From Pseudomonadota bacterium (GTDB lineage: Bacteria; Pseudomonadota; Alphaproteobacteria; Rhizobiales; Xanthobacteraceae), in assembly GCA_023435725.1 (NCBI GenBank), contig JAEYRD010000154.1:1-54552 (forward strand): a stretch of 54,552 nucleotides of DNA, read 5' to 3'. This document shows, one piece after another, positions 9,584 through 17,791 of the stretch. The notes below the pieces were generated by a model. It was not told where the DNA came from. It made no database searches and saw only the letters and a program-made list of their open reading frames with translations. Position numbers and translations under genes: made by a program. Each line of letters begins with the position of its first letter. Positions within the stretch are counted from its first letter, which is position 1.

Positions 9584-12500
9584 CTATGAACGGCTCCTTG
9601 CCGGGTCAAGGACGGTCACGCCGACATGAAGGGATGCCAGCGCCGCGTCCAGCGCGGGGGCTGAAATCTCCATATATTCAAGGGCCTCGGTCCAAAGCAG
9701 GACGGCGCGGATCGGCTTTTGGGGATAAAGCTTCGATAGCACCGCCCGATACAGCGCAAGCTGCCGGACATAGGCCGCGGGCGCTTCAGCCGCGCTCCTG
9801 GGAGCCGTCTGGTTGGTCTTGAAATCGACGATCAGGACTTCCTCCGGACCAACAACCAGCCGGTCGATCTGTCCGGATACCATGGCCGGGGTGCGGCTCG
9901 GCCGCTCCAGTTTGCCGACGATGGCGACCTCGGCCCGGCTGCCGGCGGCAAAGACCGGCGCGAAACGCGGCTCGGCGATCAGGGCGAGCACCTTGTCGGC
10001 CAGCGCGGCGCGGTCGGCCTCCGTCCAGTCCGAGGCATTGCGCGCCATGAAGCCGATCGCGGCATCGCGCCGGCGCTCGGCAGCGATGTCGGGCAGGGAT
10101 TGCAGCAGCCGGTGCACCAGCGTGCCGCGTTGCAGCGCCAGCGCGCGCGACTGCACCGATTCGCCTGATCGCACTGCACGGCCTTCCTCGGCGGACTGAC
10201 CGGACGGGCGGACGGGATCGTCGTCGACGGTTTCGCGCGGCGCCGGCGTCCGCAGCCAGTCCGGCAACACGATCGTCTGGTCCACGGCAATCGTGGGTGT
10301 GCCCCGCGCTGCGACATCCTCAGGTCGCGCGAACCGTGTTACCTTGCCGAGCGGCGTCTCGACCGTCTGTTTCTCGAGGCCCGAGCCGGTGAGCCCAGTG
10401 TCGACCAGATCGTACCAGCTCAGCTTGCGGACGGTCTTCATGTTGCCGGGCATGCAGCCACCGACGATCAGCCGGTCGGCCGCGCGCGTCATCGCGACGT
10501 AGAGCAGGCGGCGATACTCGTCCTCGGTCTCCTCCAGCATCGCCTTGCGCGCCTCGATGACCGGCTTTGGATCGTCGGCCTTGCGGCCGGCCCAGACCAC
10601 GACCTCGCCACCGTTACCGCGCGGCACGTGGATCAGCCGCAGCCGCTGCGAATCCGAAGGAGACGACGTCGTGTCGACCATGAACACCACCGAGGCCTCC
10701 AACCCCTTGGCGCCGTGCACGGTCATTACCCGCACCTCGTCGCGCGAGATCTCCATGTCGCGCTTCACCTCGGTGTCGGCCGAGCGCAGCCAGGCCATGA
10801 AGCCTTGCAGCGAGGCCGGCGCCTTGCGCTCATAGTTCAGCGCGAGCTCCAGAAATTCGTCGAGCGCGTCATTGGCCTCGTGGCCGAGGCGGCGCAGGAT
10901 GCGCGCACGTGCATCGTCACCTCCGAGCAGCCAGGCATAGAAGGCGAACGGCGTCTCCTCGCGCGCACGCGTCTCGCAGGCTTCCAGGCGCCGCAGCGCC
11001 GTGGCGAACTTCTCGCTTCCGGCCGCGTGCTCGCCGAGCGCGCGGCGCAACGATCCCTTGCGGTCCCAGGCGAGCTGGAACAGGTCGTCGTCATCGAGCC
11101 CGAACAGCGGGCTCTTCAGCGCGACCGCAAGCGCCAGATCGTCCTGCGGCAGCAGCAGCGCATCGGCGAGGTTCATCAGATCGATGATTGCGATGTGCTC
11201 GGTGAGTTTCAGCCGGTCAGCGCCGGCCACCGGAACGTTGGCGTGCTTCAAGGCCTGGATCACGGCATCGAACGCATTGCCGCGCCGGCGCACCAGGATC
11301 AGCATGTCGCCATAGCGCAGGGGACGGCGTTCGCCTTCGTGCCCCGTCAGCGTGCCGCTCTCGACCAGCCGCTTGATCTCGGCCTGGATGCGCCGCGCGA
11401 GCTTGACCTCGGGACTGGTGACGGCGACGCCGTCGAACGGCGCGCGCCAGCCCTCGATGTCCTGCCTGTCGTCGGCCTCGGCGAGGTCCCACAGCTCGAT
11501 CACGCTCGGGCCGGCGTCGCCGAGCGCATTGTGCAGGGGATGGCCGATGTCGACCGAATGGATGCTCTTGTAGATCTGGGGATCGCGGAAGACGTGGTCG
11601 ACCGAGTGCAGGATCGTGGCGCCCGAGCGGAACGAATAGGTGAAGGCGACCGGATCGAATTTCAGCCCGGCGGCGGTGAACTTGCGGCCCAGCTCGCGCC
11701 GGCGCGCGTCGAATTCCCGCGGCTGCGCGCCCTGGAATGAGAAGATCGATTGCTTCTCGTCGCCGACCGCGAAGACCGTGCGATTGAGCCCTTCGCGCGC
11801 GCCTTCGCCTGCGGTGAATTCGGAGATGATGTGCCCGACGATGTCCCATTGCCGCGGGCTGGTGTCCTGCGCTTCGTCGATCAGGACGTGATCGACGCCG
11901 CGGTCGAGCTTGTAATGCACCCAGCCCGAAGAGACGCGGTTCAGCATCGCCAGCGTCTTGTCGATCAGATCGTCGTAGTCGAGCAGCCCACGCTCCTGTT
12001 TCTCGCGGCGGTAGTTTGCCGCGGCGGCAGTTGCAATGTGCAGGAGGGCCGCAGTGCGGTCGCGCACGGTCACGGCACGGCGCCTCTCGATCAATCCGAC
12101 GAGGCGCTGCGCCTCGTTCTCGAACAGGCGCGCGACGGAGGGATTATGCTCGCTGAACTTCTTGGTCAGCACCGCCTTGCGTGGCAGCTTTTCGTCAGTG
12201 AGGAAGACGCTGAGATAGGCATCGACCTGGTCGCTGCCGGAAAACACCTTTGCCGCGCGCAGGCGCGCCGCCTGGTCGTTGTCCGACTTGCTGCCGTCCT
12301 CCAGCGCAAAGACGATGTCGTCCCAGCGCGATCGCGGCAGGAACGGACCATCGAGGATCTCGTTCTCGACGTCCTCGATGCGGTCGCTCGCATCCACGCC
12401 CAGCACGGCAGCCATCTGCGCAGCTGCCGCTTCCGCGTTGCCGGCCTCGTCGGTCCAGGCCATGAAGTGGTCGCGGCTCAAACAAGCCTCGCGCACCACC

Positions 12501-13093
12501 TCCTTGAAGGTGACGTCGGCGGCGTTCGCCATCGCGGTCAGCAGCGCGCGGCCGGTGACGGTCTCCGGATCGCGCGCGGCCTCCAGCAGCACCTTCAGAT
12601 TGGCGCGCTCCATCATGTCGGTCTGGTCGCGCTCGTCGATGACGGCGAAGCGCGCCGGCACATTGGCCTCGAACGGAAATTGCTGGAGCAGGCGCGTGCA
12701 CAGCGCGTGGATGGTCTGGACCTTCAAGCCGCCCGGCGTCTCCAGCGCACAGGCGAACAGCTTTCGCGCTTCACGCCGCAGTTTTGCGCTGGGATGGGGG
12801 ATACCAACGGCGCGGATCGCTGCATCGAGCGCGTCATCGTCCAGCGTCACCCAATGACCGAGCGTGGTGAACACGCGCTCGGCCATGTTGGCTGCGGCCG
12901 CCTTGGTGAAGGTGATGCAGAGGATCTTTTCCGGCGGTACGCCCGACAGCAGCAGGCGGATCACGCGCTGTACCAGCACATGCGTCTTGCCCGAGCCGGC
13001 ATTGGCAGACACGAAGGCGGAGGCGGTCGGATCCGACGCGCGCGCCTGTCGCGCACGCACTTCATCCGGGATGGGGCGTGGCAGCTTCACCAT
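9584..13093 (-). CDS. addA: Double-strand break repair helicase/nuclease AddA
   Basis: The helicase and 3'-strand nuclease subunit of AddAB, which resects broken DNA ends for RecA. It has UvrD/Rep motifs in order: Walker A SANAGSGKTHVLVQR near residue 30, Walker B VLIDEAQDTSPRQWD, motif III FAVGDEKQSIFSFQGA, motif V VMTVHGAKGLEASVVF and motif VI LLYVAMTRAADRL. The C-terminal RecB-type nuclease has LIVDFKTNQ. The start is ATG 13093, which overlaps the end of addB (ATGGTGA) and gives 1169 residues. An upstream in-frame start at 13126 would overlap addB further and add no family sequence. Confidence 0.96.
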   Translation of the reverse strand: MVKLPRPIPDEVRARQARASDPTASAFVSANAGSGKTHVLVQRVIRLLLSGVPPEKILCITFTKAAAANMAERVFTTLGHWVTLDDDALDAAIRAVGIPHPSAKLRREARKLFACALETPGGLKVQTIHALCTRLLQQFPFEANVPARFAVIDERDQTDMMERANLKVLLEAARDPETVTGRALLTAMANAADVTFKEVVREACLSRDHFMAWTDEAGNAEAAAAQMAAVLGVDASDRIEDVENEILDGPFLPRSRWDDIVFALEDGSKSDNDQAARLRAAKVFSGSDQVDAYLSVFLTDEKLPRKAVLTKKFSEHNPSVARLFENEAQRLVGLIERRRAVTVRDRTAALLHIATAAAANYRREKQERGLLDYDDLIDKTLAMLNRVSSGWVHYKLDRGVDHVLIDEAQDTSPRQWDIVGHIISEFTAGEGAREGLNRTVFAVGDEKQSIFSFQGAQPREFDARRRELGRKFTAAGLKFDPVAFTYSFRSGATILHSVDHVFRDPQIYKSIHSVDIGHPLHNALGDAGPSVIELWDLAEADDRQDIEGWRAPFDGVAVTSPEVKLARRIQAEIKRLVESGTLTGHEGERRPLRYGDMLILVRRRGNAFDAVIQALKHANVPVAGADRLKLTEHIAIIDLMNLADALLLPQDDLALAVALKSPLFGLDDDDLFQLAWDRKGSLRRALGEHAAGSEKFATALRRLEACETRAREETPFAFYAWLLGGDDARARILRRLGHEANDALDEFLELALNYERKAPASLQGFMAWLRSADTEVKRDMEISRDEVRVMTVHGAKGLEASVVFMVDTTSSPSDSQRLRLIHVPRGNGGEVVVWAGRKADDPKPVIEARKAMLEETEDEYRRLLYVAMTRAADRLIVGGCMPGNMKTVRKLSWYDLVDTGLTGSGLEKQTVETPLGKVTRFARPEDVAARGTPTIAVDQTIVLPDWLRTPAPRETVDDDPVRPSGQSAEEGRAVRSGESVQSRALALQRGTLVHRLLQSLPDIAAERRRDAAIGFMARNASDWTEADRAALADKVLALIAEPRFAPVFAAGSRAEVAIVGKLERPSRTPAMVSGQIDRLVVGPEEVLIVDFKTNQTAPRSAAEAPAAYVRQLALYRAVLSKLYPQKPIRAVLLWTEALEYMEISAPALDAALASLHVGVTVLDPARSRS

Positions 13094-16000
13094 TCCTCGA
13101 TCCCCAATCCGCCGGCCGCCGACCATTCCTTGATGCGGGCGAGGTCGTCATAGGCGCCGTAGCGGTTCGTCCACATCGGCAAGTTCAGCGAGATGTACGG
13201 CTGGTTCTCGTCATCGAAGGCACGGATCAGCGCCTCCAGCTTGGCCCGCGCCTCGGCGGCAGCCGTGTCAGGCGGTTGCGCCTGGTCGCTTTGCCTGATC
13301 TTGAGCTCGAGGATGCGCTCCTCGCCCGGCGGATTGTTGCCGCTCAGCCGCACATAGACGAGTTGGCTCACGGACGCGCCCGCGTCGATGCCGGGAAAAC
13401 CGCCCTCGCGCAGAATCGCGGCTTCCAGCGTGAGCTGCGGCGACAGGCCCATGCGAACCTGCTTGCCGGTCGGCGGCTGGCCGGTCTTGTAGTCGAGGAT
13501 GGCGTAGCCGCCGCCCTGGCGCCGCTCGATGCGGTCGGCGCGCGCGGAGAGGTGGAAGCTGCGCTCATTGTCGAGCCTGATCGAGATCTCACCACGCGTC
13601 TCCGCCGTGATCGCCTCGATCGCGTCGCGCCGTACCGTCTCCCATTCGCCAAACCAGCGCGCGATGCGCTGGAAGCGCGGCCACCACAGCGCCCGCGCCT
13701 CGGGACGCTCCATCAGCGGCGCGAAGTATTTCTCGCCGATCGCCCGCAGCACGCGGGCGGGGTTGTCGGGGAGATGCGCGGCATAGGTTTCGGTGAACTC
13801 GCCGAGCGCATCGTGGATCGCCGAGCCGCGATCGGCGGCCGACAGCGGCATGTCGACGGGATCGAGCGCGTCGAGCCGCAGGATGTGCTTCGCGTAGATC
13901 GTGTAGGGATCGCGCAGCCAGTCCTCGATTGCGGTGACCGACATTTTCAGCGGCCGCGTCGCGCGCGGAGGCCGCGGCTCGGGCTGCTTGATCGGTCTGA
14001 CCTCGTCGGGCTGGTCCAACGCTTCTGCGAACTGCACGTATTTTTCCCCGGCGCGCTTTGCGGCTTTCCAGAGATCGTCGCCCGCAACCGCCTCTAACCG
14101 GTGCAGGAAGCGCGAGGCCACCGCCGGCGCGCCGCCAGCCTTGGCGGCATGGGTCAGGATCACCTCGTCGGCGCCGAGCAGTTGCGCGAAGTCATGCGCG
14201 GAGAGGCCGATGCGCCGCTCGGGCAGATCGAGGCCGAGCTCGTGCCGCATCGGCCGGCTGAGCCAGGGATCGATGCGGGGCGCCGGTGGCCAGACGCCTT
14301 CGATCAGCCCGCCGACGATGATTCGGTCGGCCTGCATCAGGCGCGATTCCAGCGGGCCGTAGATCTGCAGGCGCGCGCCCGGCCTGTCGCGCCGTCGCAC
14401 TGCGCGGTCGCCGAACGCGGTCTGGAAGACGTCGGAATAGTCCGGCAGCGGCACCATCAATCCGCTGGTCGTGCCGCCGCGCAGGAGATCGTCGAAGGCG
14501 CTGGCGAGGGCGAGGCCCTCGCGCTCCTCGAAGGTCAGCGGGATGCCCTGCTCGTCGCGCGACAGCTCGATCAGGAGCTCGCGGTGCCGGTGCGCCAGCT
14601 CGGCGAAGTCATACGGCTTCGATGACGCGAGGCTTTCGATCGGCGCCAATGCTTTTCGCAAGGCATCGATCAGCGCCTGGATGCGATCGAGATCCTCGGC
14701 CTTCAGACGCGCGCGCGGCTCGGCGCGATGTAGCGCCGAGACCTCGCTGCGCCACAGTTTTGCCAGCTCTTCGCCAAAGCGGTTGAATTCGCGCAAGAGG
14801 CCGCCTGTACCTGCCGGCGGGCGAGTGCCGCGCAAGACTGCGAGCTCCAACCCCTCGATCGCCGCTTTCCACGCGCCCGGCGCGCGGCCGAGCCGGCACA
14901 GCGGATGTTTCAGCATCGCCAGCAGCGTCGGCGGCTCCAATCCCTTGGTCGCCGCCTCCGCCGTGAGCCGCGCGAAAACGCCGGCGGACGTTTCCATCAA
15001 GACATCACCGCCGGAATCGTCGAAAGCGAGATCCCATCGGGTGAGCGCAGCCATCACCCGCCGCGCCAGCGCGCGGTCTGGCGTCACCAGCGCCGCCGAT
15101 TTGTCGAGATGCCGCGCCTCGCGCATCGCAATTGCGATTGCGAGCGCCTCCATCTCGGGATTGGGTGCTTCGACGACCGCGAGCTTGTTCATGCCGCCGG
15201 CAATCTTCGCGGCGACATCCGGCTGCTTCAGCCGGTCGTGCCAGATCTCGGTCTTGGCGGACGGCCGCATCGACTCCGATGCGAGGAGGTCGCGGCCGCC
15301 TTGCGCCGGCGGCTGGAGGATGTCGACATCGCTGCGCTTGATGCCGAAGCGCTGCAGCAGCGCGTGCAGGGCATATTGCGGATGGTTCGATTCCGGATGT
15401 TCCGCGAATTTGCCCAGCGAATCGCGCACGCCGCCGATGGTCCGCCAGGCGTCGTCGTCGAGATCGGTGTCGAGGCCCGGCAGCACCACCGCCCCGTGCG
15501 GCAGCGACGCAACCGCATGGAGGAATTTCGCGGTAGCCGGCATCGAGCCGGTCGAGCCCGCCGCGATCACGGGGCCATGAGAATGGGCGGTCAGTCGCCT
15601 GGCTTCCGCCGCGATCAGGAGATCGCGCCGCGCCGCCGGCTCGATGCGGTTGATCTCGGCGAGATGATTGGGCCAGGCGATGCGCGCGATGCGCAGGAAT
15701 TCGAGCGAGTGCTGCCAGTATCGATCGAGGTTATCAGGCACGAGACCATCGAGCGCGCTCCAGTCGACACCGCGCGTGACCATGTCGTCGATCAGGCGGG
15801 CGAGATCGGAAGCCAAAGCAAGCGTCGAGGCGGGACCGCCGACCACGAGCGGTGCCAGCACCGGGCCCTTGGCCCAGGCGGCGACGAGCTGCGCCAGTGT
15901 CAGCCGCCGTTCGAGCTCGCCGAGCCGCGGCGGAATGTCGAGCGGGGCGGCGGTCGAAAACTGCTCGGCCTCGTCGGCGAAAGCGAGTTCATCCTCGTCG

Positions 16001-16233
16001 ATGTCGCCGAGCGCGACGATGCGCGGCAGCACCACCGCGTCCGCCTTCATCTCGTCGAGGAAGATCTCGCGGACGACACGCATGGCACGGCGGGTCGGCA
16101 GGTAGAGCGTGGCATCGGCAAGCCGCGCCGGCTCCTTCCGCGCCTCGAACCCTTCGACCAGCCGGCCGTCGAGCAGGGCCGAGACGACCGTGCGCAGGAA
16201 TGGAACTGAGACTGGAACGCTGAAGACGCGCAT
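13087..16233 (-). CDS. addB: Double-strand break repair nuclease AddB
   Basis: Second subunit of AddAB, 1048 residues, with an inactive-helicase-like body and a C-terminal RecB-type nuclease (YAILDYKTGQPP) for the 5' strand. Two features known from the Bacillus subunit are absent. There is no Walker A near the N-terminus (MRVFSVPVSVPFLRTV). The four Cys that hold the 4Fe-4S cluster are also missing: the whole protein has a single Cys (HPLCRLG), and the place of the first cluster Cys reads DWLRDPYTIYAKHIL. This is the alphaproteobacterial form. The stop overlaps the addA start. Confidence 0.94.
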   Translation of the reverse strand: MRVFSVPVSVPFLRTVVSALLDGRLVEGFEARKEPARLADATLYLPTRRAMRVVREIFLDEMKADAVVLPRIVALGDIDEDELAFADEAEQFSTAAPLDIPPRLGELERRLTLAQLVAAWAKGPVLAPLVVGGPASTLALASDLARLIDDMVTRGVDWSALDGLVPDNLDRYWQHSLEFLRIARIAWPNHLAEINRIEPAARRDLLIAAEARRLTAHSHGPVIAAGSTGSMPATAKFLHAVASLPHGAVVLPGLDTDLDDDAWRTIGGVRDSLGKFAEHPESNHPQYALHALLQRFGIKRSDVDILQPPAQGGRDLLASESMRPSAKTEIWHDRLKQPDVAAKIAGGMNKLAVVEAPNPEMEALAIAIAMREARHLDKSAALVTPDRALARRVMAALTRWDLAFDDSGGDVLMETSAGVFARLTAEAATKGLEPPTLLAMLKHPLCRLGRAPGAWKAAIEGLELAVLRGTRPPAGTGGLLREFNRFGEELAKLWRSEVSALHRAEPRARLKAEDLDRIQALIDALRKALAPIESLASSKPYDFAELAHRHRELLIELSRDEQGIPLTFEEREGLALASAFDDLLRGGTTSGLMVPLPDYSDVFQTAFGDRAVRRRDRPGARLQIYGPLESRLMQADRIIVGGLIEGVWPPAPRIDPWLSRPMRHELGLDLPERRIGLSAHDFAQLLGADEVILTHAAKAGGAPAVASRFLHRLEAVAGDDLWKAAKRAGEKYVQFAEALDQPDEVRPIKQPEPRPPRATRPLKMSVTAIEDWLRDPYTIYAKHILRLDALDPVDMPLSAADRGSAIHDALGEFTETYAAHLPDNPARVLRAIGEKYFAPLMERPEARALWWPRFQRIARWFGEWETVRRDAIEAITAETRGEISIRLDNERSFHLSARADRIERRQGGGYAILDYKTGQPPTGKQVRMGLSPQLTLEAAILREGGFPGIDAGASVSQLVYVRLSGNNPPGEERILELKIRQSDQAQPPDTAAAEARAKLEALIRAFDDENQPYISLNLPMWTNRYGAYDDLARIKEWSAAGGLGIEEW

Positions 16234-16335
16234 CGGCTGCCTGATTCGGGGATCAGGCCAATATAGGCAGACGGACCCGAATGGTCATGGGTGCAGGCAA
16301 GGTCTTCCCCGCTGTTCGCTGGACTTTGCTGTTCT

Positions 16336-16500
16336 CGTGCCCCGGACGCGGCGCGGCATGAAATGAAGCGCTGCTGAGCCGGAGCCCATGCTACGTCGTC
16401 ACGGCTGTGGCTGTGTGGGTCCGGCTCAGCAGTGCACCGCCGTAAGCGCGTTTACGCGCGTCTTCAACGCGCTATGGCGCTGCACTGCGTCCGGGACATG
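16336..16500. repeat. Composite extragenic palindrome (one element nested in another)
   Basis: The outer element begins CGTGCCCCGGACGC and ends GCGTCCGGGACATG. It contains the inner block AAGCGCGTTTACGCGCGTCT and is shared with 30252-30336. Compared with that copy, this one has an extra internal palindrome whose 13-base arms (CTGCTGAGCCGGA at 16371, TCCGGCTCAGCAG at 16420) pair perfectly. It looks like insertion of a second element family. It fills the addB-murU gap. Confidence 0.8.
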
Positions 16501-16511
16501 AGCGGGACAGT

Positions 16512-17234
16512 TTACGCCACGCTCTCCAGGAACGCCTCCTCCGCCGCGTGCACGGCGTCGGGCGTGCCGACATGCATCCAGACCCCGTCGAGGCGCAGGC
16601 CGAACAGCCGCTCCTGCTCGTTGGCGCGGTCGAACATCCTGGTCAGCGAGAACTCGCCCTTGGGCGCGTCGGCGAAGATCGACGGCGACATGATGGCCGC
16701 GCCCGCATAGACGAACGGAACGACCTCTTTTTCCTTGCGCTTGCGCAGGGCGCCGTCGGGCATCATGGCGTAATCGCCGCGGCCGCCATAGCCGATGCTG
16801 GTCGCGGTCGGCGCCATCAGCAGCAGGATGTCCATGCGCTCGGGATCGAAGTTCTCGGCAAGGCGCGCCAGGTTGGAGCGCACGCCGTCGATCCACAGCG
16901 TGTCGGAGTTGACGTGGAAGAACGGTGCGGTGCCGAGCAGCGGCAACGCCTTGACCACGCCGCCGCCGGTGCCGAGCACCTGGTCGCGTTCGTCTGAAAT
17001 GGTCACGCGCGGAAGTCGGCGCGATGCGACGTGATCGATGATCTGGTCCGGCAGGTAGTGCACGTTGACCACCGCCTCGGTCACGCCGGCCTGGCCGAGC
17101 TTGTCGAGCACGTGGTCGAGCAGTGGCTGGCCCGCCACCGGCACCATCGGCTTCGGCATCTTGTCCGTCAATGGACGCATGCGCAGGCCAAACCCTGCGG
17201 CGAGCACCATGGCTTTGGTCGGTTTGACGGACAT
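16512..17234 (-). CDS. murU: Nucleotidyltransferase, probable MurNAc-1-phosphate uridylyltransferase
   Basis: A 240-residue sugar-phosphate nucleotidyltransferase. The nucleotide-binding motif AAGFGLRMRPLTDKMPKPM is at the N-terminus, followed by GGGVVKALPLLG, the metal Asp in FFHVNSDTLW, and the C-terminal VWMHVGTPDAVHAAEEA. MurU makes UDP-MurNAc from MurNAc-1-phosphate in peptidoglycan recycling. The assignment over general NDP-sugar enzymes rests on the AmgK-type kinase two genes upstream, the partner enzyme that makes its substrate. I use ATG 17234, where family similarity begins. The frame is open to 17330, but that part is Ser/Lys rich and encoded by short direct repeats (TTGGATTTCG). 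Confidence 0.82.
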   Translation of the reverse strand: MSVKPTKAMVLAAGFGLRMRPLTDKMPKPMVPVAGQPLLDHVLDKLGQAGVTEAVVNVHYLPDQIIDHVASRRLPRVTISDERDQVLGTGGGVVKALPLLGTAPFFHVNSDTLWIDGVRSNLARLAENFDPERMDILLLMAPTATSIGYGGRGDYAMMPDGALRKRKEKEVVPFVYAGAAIMSPSIFADAPKGEFSLTRMFDRANEQERLFGLRLDGVWMHVGTPDAVHAAEEAFLESVA

Positions 17235-17385
17235 CGTTTGCTTTCTCAGACTCGTCCTCGGACTTTTGGATTTCGGATTCTTGGATTTCGCGTTCGCAGC
17301 AAGCCTAGCACGGACCTCATTTGGCCGCACCGCATCTCAACCGCCTTAACCAGCCGCCGTGACGGTTGTACGACGAGTGTTGCCG

Positions 17386-17703
17386 TTACGCTCCAACGGA
17401 TGTGGAACGCGCTTTTTTCTTCTTGTCGCCGGGTTTGAGGAAATTGACGCCGATCTGGTCCCCATTGACCCAGGCGAGCTCGCAGCGCCGGTACGCAAGT
17501 CCGGTGGACGACAGGAGAAGAAAAAACTCCTTCAGATGGAGCCCTTCCACTGAACCGTCGATGGTCAGCTTGGCGCCGGTTTCGGAGACGTCCTCCATGG
17601 TGCAGTCGCGCCGCCAGGTGCCGTCGATCCCCATCATCTGGGCCGGAATCCCGCGTTCGAAAACAACCCGGCTGTTGCCGCGGTGGTCCGTCCTTACCGC
17701 CAT
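17386..17703 (-). CDS. PilZ-domain protein
   Basis: A 105-residue single PilZ domain, a fold that often binds cyclic di-GMP. The second motif (D/N-x-S-x-x-G) is clear as DVSETGAKL. The N-terminal arginine motif could be RGNSR (Arg8-Arg12). The remaining beta-barrel includes AYRRCELAWVNGDQIGVNF, and the tail is Lys rich. It sits between the AmgK and MurU genes but points to signalling rather than wall recycling; co-transcription is possible. The ATG is preceded by GGAGCAAGG. Ligand binding is inferred. Confidence 0.85.
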   Translation of the reverse strand: MAVRTDHRGNSRVVFERGIPAQMMGIDGTWRRDCTMEDVSETGAKLTIDGSVEGLHLKEFFLLLSSTGLAYRRCELAWVNGDQIGVNFLKPGDKKKKARSTSVGA

Positions 17704-17791
17704 CTGCCTTGCTCCAGCCTCGTAGTCATCCGGCTGCCCAAGCGGCGATGATACGGATGCGATGGCTAATACCCGGTAAATCGGCCGTGAA

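Noticed and set aside
10628..14097. Long + strand open frames over addA and addB
   Set aside because: No start site, no family similarity; mirror of the codon bias in the - strand genes.
17235..17330. 32-residue N-terminal extension of the MurU-like protein
   Set aside because: It is low-complexity (SKNPKSKSP) from short direct repeats, and ATG 17234 begins exactly at the family N-terminus.
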